The notes under the pieces: model-generated
Seen by the model: only the letters and a program-made list of their open reading frames with translations
Databases searched by the model: none
Told to the model about the DNA's origin: nothing
Assembly: GCF_002261215.1 (NCBI RefSeq)
Contig: NZ_NEVS01000004.1
Location: 1,364,001 to 1,428,000 of the forward strand
Origin: Bordetella genomosp. 11
GTDB lineage: Bacteria > Pseudomonadota > Gammaproteobacteria > Burkholderiales > Burkholderiaceae_B
Length of the DNA stretch: 64,000 nucleotides
Direction of reading: 5' to 3'
Position numbers and translations under genes: made by a program
Shown here: in pieces, positions 17,218 through 25,198 of the stretch
Layout: each line of letters begins with the position of its first letter
How positions within the stretch are numbered: the stretch's first letter is position 1

Positions 17218-18612
17218 TCAAGTGCGCTTGATGGCGAAGCCATTCAGGTAGCGGGCCGGATCGGCGGGGTCGTACTCGCGTCCCATCACGGTGAACTTGC
17301 GATAGCCGTTGGCGGCGCCCGGGTCGACGGGTTCATCCAGTTGCTTCATTTGCGTGCGCGCGTCGGTCAACAGGAATACCTTTTCGGCGAGGGCGTTGTA
17401 GTCGACTTCTCCCTTCACATAGCCCCAGCGTTGCATCTGCGTCAGCATCCAGGTGGCCATGGAATACCACGGCAGGGGCGTGAAGTCCGCCCGGTCCGGC
17501 TCGTTCTTGACGTTGCCCAGGCCGTCGGCGTAGCGGCCGCTCAAGGCTTGCAGGATCACGGTTTCCGGCTGGTTCAGGTAGTTCGGGCTGGAGATCGCCT
17601 TGGCGATGGCCGGCCGGTTCTCCGCTTTGTGGGCGGTTGCGGCCGCCTGCAGGATTGCCCGATAGAGGGCCGCGAAGGTGTTCGGGTTCTGTTCGATGAA
17701 CGCCTGCGGCACGCCGAAGGCGCAGCAGGGATGGCCGTTCCAGATGTCCTTCGACAGGATGTGGATGAAGCCGACCTGGTCGTAGACGGCGCGCTGGTTG
17801 AAGGGGTCGGGGCCCAGGAAGCCGTCGATATTGCCGGCGCGCAGGTTGGCGATCATTTCGGCGGGTGGCGTGACGCGCAGTTGCACGTCCTTGTCGGGAT
17901 CGATGCCATGCTCGGCAAGGTAATAGCGCAGCAGGAAGTTGTGCATCGAGTATTCGAAGGGGATGGCGAACTTGAATCCCTTCCAGTTCCTGGGATCGCG
18001 GTTGTCCCGATGCTTGAGCGCGAGGGTAATGGCCTGGCCATTGATGTTCTGGATCGTCGCCACCCGTGTCGGCTGGGCGGTCGATCCCAGGCCCATGCTC
18101 ATGGCCAGGGGCATGGGCGCCAGGAAATGCGAGGCATCCAGCTCGCGGTTCAGTACCTGGTCGCGCACGAGGGCCCATCCGGCGGTCTTGCGCAGCGTGA
18201 CATTCAATCCCTGCCCTTGGTAGAAGCCCATCGGGTCGGCCATGATGAGCGGGGTGGCGCAGTTGATCGGTATGAAGCCGATCCGCAGGTCTTTCTTTTC
18301 CAGCGGGCCGGACGCTTCCGCGGCCATGGCCTGGAAATCGCCGATCGGCAGGACACTGGCGATCGCCGCCATCGCGGTGCGCGCGCCCACCGCGCGCAGG
18401 AAGCGCCTGCGCACCGCGTCGACCGGGAAAAGGGCGCGGATCGCCGCGGCCTCGATGAAGTCGTTGGACATCAGGGTTGGATCCTGCCGCCGCTCGACCA
18501 GGGACTGCCGCTGTTCCGCCTCGTGGGCCTGCTGGCTGGCGTGCCGGCCGCAACTGCAAGCGCCCAATGTCGAGTCGGCGCTGTAGGGCCGGAATGGGTT
18601 CTCGTGTTTCAT
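17218..18612 (-). CDS. nitrate/cyanate/bicarbonate-type substrate-binding protein (NrtA/CmpA-like) with Tat motif
   Basis: The 464-residue protein belongs to the NrtA/CmpA/CynA class (LRIGFIPINCATPLIMADPM, then PFEYSMHNFLLRYYLAEHG). It has a long N-terminus with the cysteine pair GACSCGRH (residues 18-24) and a twin-arginine motif RRRFLRA at 68-74 before a hydrophobic stretch, so export by Tat is likely. It captures a small anion for the adjacent permease and ATPase. It lies 46 bases after the rubredoxin-reductase gene. Given cynS in the operon, cyanate is the simplest ligand; nitrate or another anion is possible. Confidence 0.9.
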   Translation of the reverse strand: MKHENPFRPYSADSTLGACSCGRHASQQAHEAEQRQSLVERRQDPTLMSNDFIEAAAIRALFPVDAVRRRFLRAVGARTAMAAIASVLPIGDFQAMAAEASGPLEKKDLRIGFIPINCATPLIMADPMGFYQGQGLNVTLRKTAGWALVRDQVLNRELDASHFLAPMPLAMSMGLGSTAQPTRVATIQNINGQAITLALKHRDNRDPRNWKGFKFAIPFEYSMHNFLLRYYLAEHGIDPDKDVQLRVTPPAEMIANLRAGNIDGFLGPDPFNQRAVYDQVGFIHILSKDIWNGHPCCAFGVPQAFIEQNPNTFAALYRAILQAAATAHKAENRPAIAKAISSPNYLNQPETVILQALSGRYADGLGNVKNEPDRADFTPLPWYSMATWMLTQMQRWGYVKGEVDYNALAEKVFLLTDARTQMKQLDEPVDPGAANGYRKFTVMGREYDPADPARYLNGFAIKRT

Positions 18613-18658
18613 GGTCAGGATGTCCTCTGGGCAGCGTGGGAAAGGGATATGGGGCGGT

Positions 18659-20014
18659 TCAGGCGGCGGCGCGCGTCGCGGAGGGTCTGGCTTCCAGCCT
18701 GGCGACCAGCATGCCGCCGTGCCACTGCTCCATCCGCAGGTCCTGGCCGGTCGAATGACTGACGCGCCATTCGCCGTCCGCGCGAGGCACGCCGTGCACG
18801 ACGACGGGGCAGGCCCGCGTCTTCAACCGGATCAGCGGGACTCCGTGCACATAGCCATCGTGGGGCCGCCGCAGCGCGTGATGCGCCAGCGCATGGGCCT
18901 GCCGCGCGATGGGCTCGATGAATCGGCAGGGCATGCCGCCGATGCTGATGCAATCGCCCAGGGCGTATACGTCCGCGGTGCTGGTCTGCAGCGTGGCGGG
19001 GTCGACGACGATGCCGCGGTCGAACGCGATCCCCGCATTGCGGACCAGGCGCGATTCCGTGGCCAGGCCCGTGGCGGCGACGACTTCGTCGACCACGAGA
19101 CTGTCGCCTGCCGCCAACCGGATGCGTCGGGCACCGTCATCGACCACGTCGATACCGGCGATTCCGGCCTGGCCGATAAAGCGCACGCCCAGCCCCGCCA
19201 GGCTGTCGCGCAGCCCTTCGGCCGCGAGGGCCGGCAACAGGCCGGCCAGCGGCAGGGCGTTGATATCCAGCAGGATGACCTCATGTCCGGCGCGGGCGAA
19301 GTCCTCCGCCAGCTCGCAGCCGACCATGCCGGCGCCGGCGATCGCGACACGGCGCGGACGGCCTGCCAGGCGCGCACGCAGCGCGGCCCAGTCGGACAGG
19401 TGATTGACGCGCCAGCATACGGCCGGATCGAGCGCCTGCGGCAGTGCCGGCCTGGCACCTTGCGCGAGGACGAGCCGGTCATAACGCAGCGTGCCGCGCG
19501 TCGTGCGCAGCTTGCGCGGACCCGGGGAAATGCCGACGGCAAACGTTCCGGCGAGCAGGCGGACGCCCAGGCGCCGCGCGGCATCCGGTCCGCTTTCGCG
19601 TATCAATGCATCGGCGTCGACGCCGCGGTCCAGCGCCACGGAGAGTTCCGGCTTGTGATAGCGGTCGCCGGCGCAGGCCGTCACCAGGGTGATGGGTATG
19701 GCGGGGTCCAGCGCGCGCACCGCTTCGGCGGCGCTCCAGCCCGCGATGCCGGCGCCCACGATCACGATCCCCGGCGTTTGGGCGCGTGGCTGGGGGGCGG
19801 TCGGCGGCGGGCAGGCATCGGACGACGCGCCATCGTAGGGCTCGAAGTCGGCCTTCACGACGCCGCACAGGGGGCAGGCCCAATCGTCGGGAATATCCTC
19901 GAAACGGGTCCCGGGCGGCAGGCCGCTGTCGGGGTCGCCGCGGGCTTCGTCGTAGATCAGTCCGCAGGCGCGGCACAGAAATTGACGCCAGGGCAGTTCG
20001 CCGGCGGGGATCAT
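18659..20014 (-). CDS. rubredoxin fused to FAD-dependent NAD(P)H:rubredoxin-type reductase
   Basis: Residues 1-58 form a rubredoxin with two CxxC pairs (Cys14/Cys17 in LCRACGL, Cys47/Cys50 in ACPLCGV) that bind one iron. The remainder is a pyridine-nucleotide-disulfide-type FAD reductase with the dinucleotide motifs [20 protein letters not shown] and [21 protein letters not shown] and the FAD motif VYALGDC. The fusion would pass electrons from NAD(P)H through FAD to its own rubredoxin and on to an oxygenase or reductase. Its ATG overlaps the stop of the flavoenzyme gene by 4 bases, marking that enzyme as the likely electron acceptor. Confidence 0.9.
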   Translation of the reverse strand: MIPAGELPWRQFLCRACGLIYDEARGDPDSGLPPGTRFEDIPDDWACPLCGVVKADFEPYDGASSDACPPPTAPQPRAQTPGIVIVGAGIAGWSAAEAVRALDPAIPITLVTACAGDRYHKPELSVALDRGVDADALIRESGPDAARRLGVRLLAGTFAVGISPGPRKLRTTRGTLRYDRLVLAQGARPALPQALDPAVCWRVNHLSDWAALRARLAGRPRRVAIAGAGMVGCELAEDFARAGHEVILLDINALPLAGLLPALAAEGLRDSLAGLGVRFIGQAGIAGIDVVDDGARRIRLAAGDSLVVDEVVAATGLATESRLVRNAGIAFDRGIVVDPATLQTSTADVYALGDCISIGGMPCRFIEPIARQAHALAHHALRRPHDGYVHGVPLIRLKTRACPVVVHGVPRADGEWRVSHSTGQDLRMEQWHGGMLVARLEARPSATRAAA

Positions 20015-21150
20015 TGGGGCATCTCCTCTTTGGATAGTCGATCCATCTCCCAGCGCAGATGCTTGAGCGCCGGCGTGACGATGGCGACGAACTGCGCTTC
20101 GCGGATGCGCCGCTGCGGCGCCGCGTCGGCCAGGTAGCCGCGCGCGCCCTGGTGCATCAGGGATGACTGCGCCGCGCGCATCGCCAGCTCGGCGCCCTGT
20201 GCGCGGGCGTCCAGTACATCCAGCAGATACTCCTTGCTGCCGTCGTACGGCGTAAGGGCCAGATGCTGGACGCGTTGGTTGAGCTCGTCGTATTCCGCGG
20301 CCAGCTCCCCTGGACGGTCATCCAGGAAGCGATTGACGTGGCCCAGTACCGGTTCGACTTCGCCGATGGCGTCCAGGCTGCCCTGCGCCACGCCCAGGGC
20401 CATGCCCGCCTGCAGCAGAATGAAGGCGGCGCGTATGCGGGCGATGAAGGGGCGGGCGGGATCGGCGATAACGGCATCCTCGCCGACGAAGTAGTCGTCC
20501 AGGCGAATGCCCCAGGTGCTGGTGCCCTCCATGCCGGAGAACTCCGGGCATTGCCGCAGCGTGACGCGGTCGTCCAGGCGCAGCAGGAACATCAACTCGT
20601 GCGATGGGGTGCCGTCGTCGCGATGCACGCCGGCGATGGCGCCGCAATATTGGCCGGGCGCGATGTGGCTGACCCAGGGCAGCGCGCCGCTGACGCGGTA
20701 GCCGCCGGGGGCCCGGACGGCGCGCAGCAGCATCTTTTCGATGCCGGCAAGCGCTTTCATGGGATTGGACAGGGCCGTGCCGCCGAACGTGCGCCCCGTC
20801 ATATGGCCGCGCAGGAACTCGCCGGTCAGCGCCGGATTGGCGGACTGCTCCAGATACAGGCCGCAGACATCGTGGCACCACGTGAGAAAGCCGGTGGATC
20901 CGCAGCGCCGGCTGATGGCGCGCATGGCGTCCAGGGCCAGGCCGACACGCCGCCCCGCGCAGTCCAGATGCGCGGCGAAGGCCCCGGCCTGGCCCAGGGA
21001 CGCCATGACGTCCAGTGGGTAATGGCCCCTGTCGATGCGATGGGCGGCATCGGCGAGCGGCCCATCGGCGATTTGGGTGACGGCGGCGATGACCTGGTCG
21101 TCCGACCAGGCCGGATCCAGCCGGCCGCTGGGCATTTCAACCGGATGCAT
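20011..21150 (-). CDS. acyl-CoA-dehydrogenase-fold flavoenzyme, possible monooxygenase
   Basis: The 379-residue protein has the acyl-CoA dehydrogenase fold ([21 protein letters not shown], then a C-terminal helical bundle ending in a [13 protein letters not shown] helix). The canonical catalytic Glu context is not evident. This fold also includes flavin-dependent monooxygenases (SfnB, DszC) and nitroalkane oxidase. The ATG at 21150, with CGGAG upstream, is preferred to an in-frame TTG at 21192. With a translationally coupled rubredoxin reductase, oxygen-dependent attack on an N- or S-containing substrate is plausible, but the substrate is unknown. Confidence 0.82.
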   Translation of the reverse strand: MHPVEMPSGRLDPAWSDDQVIAAVTQIADGPLADAAHRIDRGHYPLDVMASLGQAGAFAAHLDCAGRRVGLALDAMRAISRRCGSTGFLTWCHDVCGLYLEQSANPALTGEFLRGHMTGRTFGGTALSNPMKALAGIEKMLLRAVRAPGGYRVSGALPWVSHIAPGQYCGAIAGVHRDDGTPSHELMFLLRLDDRVTLRQCPEFSGMEGTSTWGIRLDDYFVGEDAVIADPARPFIARIRAAFILLQAGMALGVAQGSLDAIGEVEPVLGHVNRFLDDRPGELAAEYDELNQRVQHLALTPYDGSKEYLLDVLDARAQGAELAMRAAQSSLMHQGARGYLADAAPQRRIREAQFVAIVTPALKHLRWEMDRLSKEEMPQ

Positions 21151-21188
21151 GGTCACATACTCCGAGAAATCAACGGGGCGGCGCCGGC

Positions 21189-21728
21189 TCAATCCGCGAG
21201 CGAGATGCGGAACGGCACGGGGTTGCGCATGGTGTTGGCCACGGGCGAAAAGTAGTTGGCGTGCTTGACGATATCGTCCAGTTCCTCACGCGGGGCATCG
21301 CCTTCGATGAGTACCTTGACGCGGATTTCCTGGAAGCCCATCTCTGCCGGCTCGCGCTGCGCGCCGCCGGCGCCCCAGGCCGCCGTGTTGCCGATATCGG
21401 CCTCCAGGAACACCTCCAGACGCGAAAGGCGGACATTGCGGTGGGTCGCCACGGCGGTGATGCCGACGCTCAGGCACCCGCCCAGCGCCGACAAGGCGAT
21501 TTCGCCGGGCGCGGGCACGGTGTTCTCACCGAACAGATGTACCGGTTCGTCGACCACCACGGGGTTGTGATCGCCGACGTAGCTCCATGAACGGAACTGC
21601 CCCTGCATGACCGTGTGGACCTTGTTCATGCCCCGGCGCGAAGGGTTCTCGCGGCCGGCCGCAGCGAATTTGAGCAGGCCCTCGCGGTCGATGGGGCGAA
21701 GATAGGTGGACGCGGTTTCGGTGGTCAA
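21189..21728 (-). CDS. OsmC-family protein with a single cysteine
   Basis: The 179-residue protein has the OsmC/Ohr fold markers (SALGGCLSVGITAVA, and HANYFSPVANTMRNPVPF at the C-terminus). OsmC/Ohr peroxidases use two cysteines. Here Cys85 is the only Cys in the protein, and the position of the second reads Asn-Pro-Val in place of Cys-Pro-Val. Classical two-cysteine peroxide reduction is therefore unlikely; thiol-adduct or carrier chemistry is possible. The start is TTG at 21728, supported by a perfect AGGAG seven bases upstream; no in-frame ATG fits. It is the first gene after the sigma54 promoter. Confidence 0.82.
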   Translation of the reverse strand: MTTETASTYLRPIDREGLLKFAAAGRENPSRRGMNKVHTVMQGQFRSWSYVGDHNPVVVDEPVHLFGENTVPAPGEIALSALGGCLSVGITAVATHRNVRLSRLEVFLEADIGNTAAWGAGGAQREPAEMGFQEIRVKVLIEGDAPREELDDIVKHANYFSPVANTMRNPVPFRISLAD

Positions 21729-21813
21729 AGCAATTCTCCTGTTGGCGGGCCTGGCGACGGATGCCAGGATCGCGCTCGCTCCGATCGGATGCGATGGCGC
21801 TGCAATGCATCAA

Positions 21814-21829
21814 TGCAATGACCGTGCCA
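21814..21829 (-). promoter_or_regulatory. sigma54 (RpoN) -24/-12 promoter of the cyanate operon
   Basis: Read on the minus strand the site is TGGCACGGTCATTGCA, a full match to the consensus TGGCACG-N4-TTGCW, with GG and GC separated by exactly 10 bases. Transcription would start near 21803, leaving a leader of about 75 bases before the TTG start of the OsmC gene. A candidate enhancer lies about 100 bases upstream and a sigma54 activator gene directly upstream. Confidence 0.92.
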
Positions 21830-21925
21830 ACTTTTGAGGATCGCCGCAACCTATTGATTGGTATAGGTATTTGTCTACGTGCCGAGGCATCTACACCAAT
21901 TTGGGCAAGCGTCGGCACCGATTGA

Positions 21926-21955
21926 AATGTCGACATTGTTAACAATGTCGACATT
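21926..21955. promoter_or_regulatory. 30-bp double palindrome, candidate upstream activator sequence
   Basis: The element is two copies of the palindrome AATGTCGACATT separated by the palindrome GTTAAC, so the full 30 bases are also a perfect palindrome. It is centred about 113 bases upstream of the -24 element and lies between the stop of the activator gene and the promoter. This is the right place and symmetry for binding two activator dimers. The assignment to the neighbouring regulator is inference. Confidence 0.82.
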
Positions 21956-21971
21956 CGTGGTCAGGAGGAAT

Positions 21972-23606
21972 TCAGTTTTCCGACGGTGGCGAAGGAAAAT
22001 GCTTTTGCCAGCGATAGGCGAACTGGCGCGCCGTCAGGCCGAGCATTTGCGCGGCGCGCGACTTGTTGCCGCCGGCCTTGCGCACGGCGTCGACCAGCTG
22101 CTGCGCGGTATGCGAAGCGTTGGATAGATAAGGACGCGCGTAGGGCTCCCAGGACTGTGGATCGGCGGGCGTGGAGGGCGGTTCGTCGCTGGTCCGCGCC
22201 AGCGGCATGAAGCGCTCGATGTCGTCCGACTCGATGATCGGTTTTTCCGCCAGCAGGACCAGCCGTTCGATGAAGTTCGACAGCTCCCTGATATTGCCGG
22301 GCCAGTCATGGGCCTCCAGCCGCGCGCAGGCCTGCGGCGACAGATAGACGTTGCGCTGGTTGGCCTGGTTGAAGCGGTTGAGGAAGTGCAGCGCCAGTGG
22401 CCGGATATCGCCCTTGCGCTCGGCCAGCGATGGCAGGCGAATGGGAATGACGTTGAGGCGGTAGAACAGGTCCTGGCGAAATCGGCCGCGGGCGACTTCC
22501 GCTTCGAGCGCGCGGTTGGTGGCCGCGACCAGCCGCACGTCGACCCGGAGTTCGCGCTTGCCTCCCAAACGGGTGATGGTGCCTTCCTGCAGGGTGCGCA
22601 GCAGTTTGCCCTGCATGGTCAAGGGCAGTTCGCCGATTTCGTCCAGGAATATGGTGCCGGTGCTTGCCTGCTCGAACAGCCCTTCGCGGCTCTGGTTCGC
22701 GCCGGTGAATGCCCCGCGTTCGTAGCCGAATAATTCGGATTCGAACAGCGTATCGGGAATCGCCGCGCAGTTGACCTTGATGAAGGGACGGTCGCTGCGC
22801 CGGCTGGCCAGGTGCAGGGCACGCGCGAAGAGTTCCTTGCCGGTCCCGGACTCACCCAGCAGCAGCACGCTGGCTGTCGCTTCCGAAACGCGCTCCAGTT
22901 CGGAGATTGCCCGCAGCAGCGCCGGCGAGGTGCCGATGATCCCATAGCGCGCGCTGTCGTGTTCCAGCGCGTGGATAAGGATCTGGTTCTGCTCCTGCAG
23001 CGCGCGGGTCTTCGCTTCGAGCATGGCCTGCAATTGCAGCAGGTGGCCGGTCAGCGTGGCCAGGATGCGCAGGATGGAAATGTCGTTGGCGAGCGAGCGG
23101 TTCCGCATCCGGATGCGGTGGCATGCCAGCACGCCGACGGTGCGGTTCTGGATGGTGATGGGCAAGGCGATGAAGGAAACCGGGCCGGCCGGCAGCTGTT
23201 CGCGCTTGACGGCACGGGCGAGGAAATTCTCGTCGCGGTCGATGTCCTGCACGATCACCAACTGGCCATGCGCCATCACATGGCCGGTCACGCCCTCGCC
23301 GGGCTGGTAGACCCCGCGCGCCATCTCTTCGTTCGTCAGGCCGTAGGCGTGGCGGATCCTGCAGATCTCGCCGTGGTCTTCAAGGAGGACGACCCGGCCC
23401 CGGTTCAGGCCGAGCAGTTCCGACATCAGATGCAGGGTTTCGCGCAGGACGATGTCAGGCGAAAGCCCTTTGCCCACCAAGGCCATGACCTGTTGCAGGA
23501 GCAGCATTTCCTGTTCGCGCCAATAGGCCGGCGAGTCTTCCTGCGGCAGGCTGGAGGAGGGCACGTGCATCGTGGAACTGGGGGCGCGACGATAGGGGTC
23601 AGCCAT
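21972..23606 (-). CDS. sigma54-dependent activator, GAF-AAA-Fis (NifA-like)
   Basis: The 544-residue protein has a GAF sensor domain (about 45-195), an AAA+ domain with Walker A GESGTGKE at 251-258 and the sigma54-contact loop GAFTGA at 298-303, and a C-terminal Fis-type helix-turn-helix (GGNKSRAAQMLGLTARQFAYRWQK). GAF domains of this type bind small molecules or redox-active ligands. It lies immediately upstream of, and in the same direction as, the cyanate operon promoter and double palindrome, so it is the likely activator. The signal it senses is unknown. Confidence 0.93.
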   Translation of the reverse strand: MADPYRRAPSSTMHVPSSSLPQEDSPAYWREQEMLLLQQVMALVGKGLSPDIVLRETLHLMSELLGLNRGRVVLLEDHGEICRIRHAYGLTNEEMARGVYQPGEGVTGHVMAHGQLVIVQDIDRDENFLARAVKREQLPAGPVSFIALPITIQNRTVGVLACHRIRMRNRSLANDISILRILATLTGHLLQLQAMLEAKTRALQEQNQILIHALEHDSARYGIIGTSPALLRAISELERVSEATASVLLLGESGTGKELFARALHLASRRSDRPFIKVNCAAIPDTLFESELFGYERGAFTGANQSREGLFEQASTGTIFLDEIGELPLTMQGKLLRTLQEGTITRLGGKRELRVDVRLVAATNRALEAEVARGRFRQDLFYRLNVIPIRLPSLAERKGDIRPLALHFLNRFNQANQRNVYLSPQACARLEAHDWPGNIRELSNFIERLVLLAEKPIIESDDIERFMPLARTSDEPPSTPADPQSWEPYARPYLSNASHTAQQLVDAVRKAGGNKSRAAQMLGLTARQFAYRWQKHFPSPPSEN

Positions 23607-23726
23607 GATACACGCTGGGTTTCGTGCATTTGCGGGCGATGCAAGAGGCCGCGCTGGACGTCCGGGCGGGGTGTTCCGGCGTTATCCGGGCACTGCGCGT
23701 CCGGCCGCATGTGTTCACAATATTCC

Positions 23727-23755
23727 TTGACGGTAATATAAGCAATGGGTTATAT
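23727..23755 (+). promoter_or_regulatory. sigma70-type promoter overlapping a candidate ArsR operator
   Basis: TTGACG and TTATAT are separated by 17 bases. The inverted repeat ATATAA-N8-TTATAT (23736-23755) covers the spacer end and the whole -10 element, as expected for ArsR-type autorepression. Transcription would begin near 23762, next to the ATG at 23763, so the message may be leaderless. Confidence 0.75.
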
Positions 23756-23762
23756 ATCTGCC

Positions 23763-24068
23763 ATGGAATCCACTTTCTCTATCGTCGCCGAGCCCAATCG
23801 GCGCGCCATCCTCGGTCTGCTGTTGTCCTCGGAACGCTCCGTCGGCGACATCGAGCGCGAGCTTCACTTGTCGCAGCCCTCCGTCTCCAAGCACTTGCGC
23901 GTGCTGCGCGACGCCGGGTTCGTGGAATCGCGCATCGAGGCACAGCGGCGGCTGTATCGATTGCGGCCGGAGCCCCTGATGGAACTGGACGCATGGCTCG
24001 CACCGTTCCGGCGCTACTGGTCCCGGCAACTGGATGCCTTGGAACAGCACCTGGACAGGATGGAATAG
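23763..24068 (+). CDS. ArsR-family transcriptional repressor
   Basis: The 101-residue protein is a one-domain winged helix (FSIVAEPNRRAILGLLLSSE, then LHLSQPSVSKHLRVLRDAGFV and RLYRLRPEP). It has no metal-binding cysteines, so it belongs with the SRPBCC-associated ArsR group, not the metal sensors. The ATG at 23763 is preferred because the family begins at this point and the -10 element overlaps the alternative ATG at 23745. The two downstream genes encode an AHSA1-like and a DUF1801 protein, a recurrent combination. Confidence 0.88.
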   Translation: MESTFSIVAEPNRRAILGLLLSSERSVGDIERELHLSQPSVSKHLRVLRDAGFVESRIEAQRRLYRLRPEPLMELDAWLAPFRRYWSRQLDALEQHLDRME

Positions 24069-24144
24069 ATGCCATCGCAGGCCGCGGGCAGGCGCCCGCG
24101 CGGCGCGAGACCTATTGAATAGCCCCTTTGCCAAAGGAAAAGTC

Positions 24145-24711
24145 ATGAGCAGCCGTGAATCCTATGAGCCCGGTCCCGCCGGCGGTGCGGAAATCCATAA
24201 GGATGGGGAAAAGTGGACGCTCGTCGTTGTCCGCGACCTGCGCCATCCCCCGGACAAAGTCTGGAGGGCAATCACGGAGCCGGAACACCTGCGCGCATGG
24301 GCGCCCTTCGATAGCGACCGCAGCCTGGGCGCCATGGGTACGGCCCAGCTTTCCACCGTCGGCACACCCGCGCCGCACATTACCGAAACGCAGGTAAAGC
24401 GCGCCGAAGCGCCGAAGGTTCTGCAATACAGCTGGGGCGGCAACGATATGCGCTGGGAACTGGAACCGCTGGCTGGCGGCGGCACCCGGCTTACCCTGTG
24501 GCACAACATCGACCGTGGTTTCATTTCGATGGGCGCCGCGGGTTGGCACATCTGCCTGGACGTCTTGGACCGGTTTCTTGCCGGTCGGCCGATCGGCCGC
24601 CTGGTCGGCCCGGATGCCTTGAAGTTCGGCGGCTGGCAGCGGTTGAATGCCGAGTATGCGAAGCAATTCGGCATCGAGCCCCCCAGCTGGCCGCCCAAGA
24701 CGGCAGCTTGA
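24145..24711 (+). CDS. SRPBCC / AHSA1-like START-fold protein
   Basis: The 188-residue protein carries the Aha1-C/polyketide-cyclase-like signature (VRDLRHPPDKVWRAITEPEH, then LWHNIDRGFISMGAAGWHICLDVLDRFLAG). Such helix-grip proteins bind hydrophobic ligands. They are commonly encoded after ArsR repressors, but their ligands are mostly undefined. The ATG at 24145 with AAAGGAAA upstream is preferred over a longer in-frame reading. It probably shares a transcript with the ArsR gene. Confidence 0.87.
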   Translation: MSSRESYEPGPAGGAEIHKDGEKWTLVVVRDLRHPPDKVWRAITEPEHLRAWAPFDSDRSLGAMGTAQLSTVGTPAPHITETQVKRAEAPKVLQYSWGGNDMRWELEPLAGGGTRLTLWHNIDRGFISMGAAGWHICLDVLDRFLAGRPIGRLVGPDALKFGGWQRLNAEYAKQFGIEPPSWPPKTAA

Positions 24712-24773
24712 GTCATCCGCGCATGCGCAAACCCTCCGAAGGCCATGCATCCATGAAATCCAGGGAACCGCTC

Positions 24774-25163
24774 ATGAAGACAGGTGGCAGGCAGGACGCT
24801 CCCTCACGCCTTATCGACGCGAGGATCGAGGAACTTGGCGACTGGCGCGGCGCGATGCTCGCGCGCATCCGTGCCCTGATCAAGCAGGCCGATCCCGACG
24901 TGGTGGAAGAGTGGAAGTGGAGAGGCGTGCCGGTGTGGTCGCACAACGGCATTATCTGCACCGGCGAGACCTACAAGAATGCCGTGAAGATGACTTTCGC
25001 CAAGGGCGCCGCCCTGGCCGATCCCGCGGGTCTGTTCAATTCAAGCCTGGACGGCAATACCCGGCGCGCCATCGATTTCCACGAAGGCGATGGCATCGAC
25101 GAAAAGGCCCTGGAGGCGCTGATCAAGGCCGCCGTGGCGCTGAATACCGCACGCCGCGCCTAG
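24774..25163 (+). CDS. DUF1801-domain protein
   Basis: The protein of about 129 residues matches the YdhG-like DUF1801 fold (ARIRALIKQADPDVVEEWKW, then WSHNGIICTGETYKNAVKMTFAKGA). The fold resembles a small ligand-binding or iron-chaperone-like domain; the function is unproven. The ATG at 24774 has an AGGGAA site nine bases upstream; ATGs at 24753 and 24723 are possible. It completes an ArsR-SRPBCC-DUF1801 group. Confidence 0.8.
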   Translation: MKTGGRQDAPSRLIDARIEELGDWRGAMLARIRALIKQADPDVVEEWKWRGVPVWSHNGIICTGETYKNAVKMTFAKGAALADPAGLFNSSLDGNTRRAIDFHEGDGIDEKALEALIKAAVALNTARRA

Positions 25164-25198
25164 GGCCTGGTAACTCGCGAATCTATGCGAGGTTCCTT

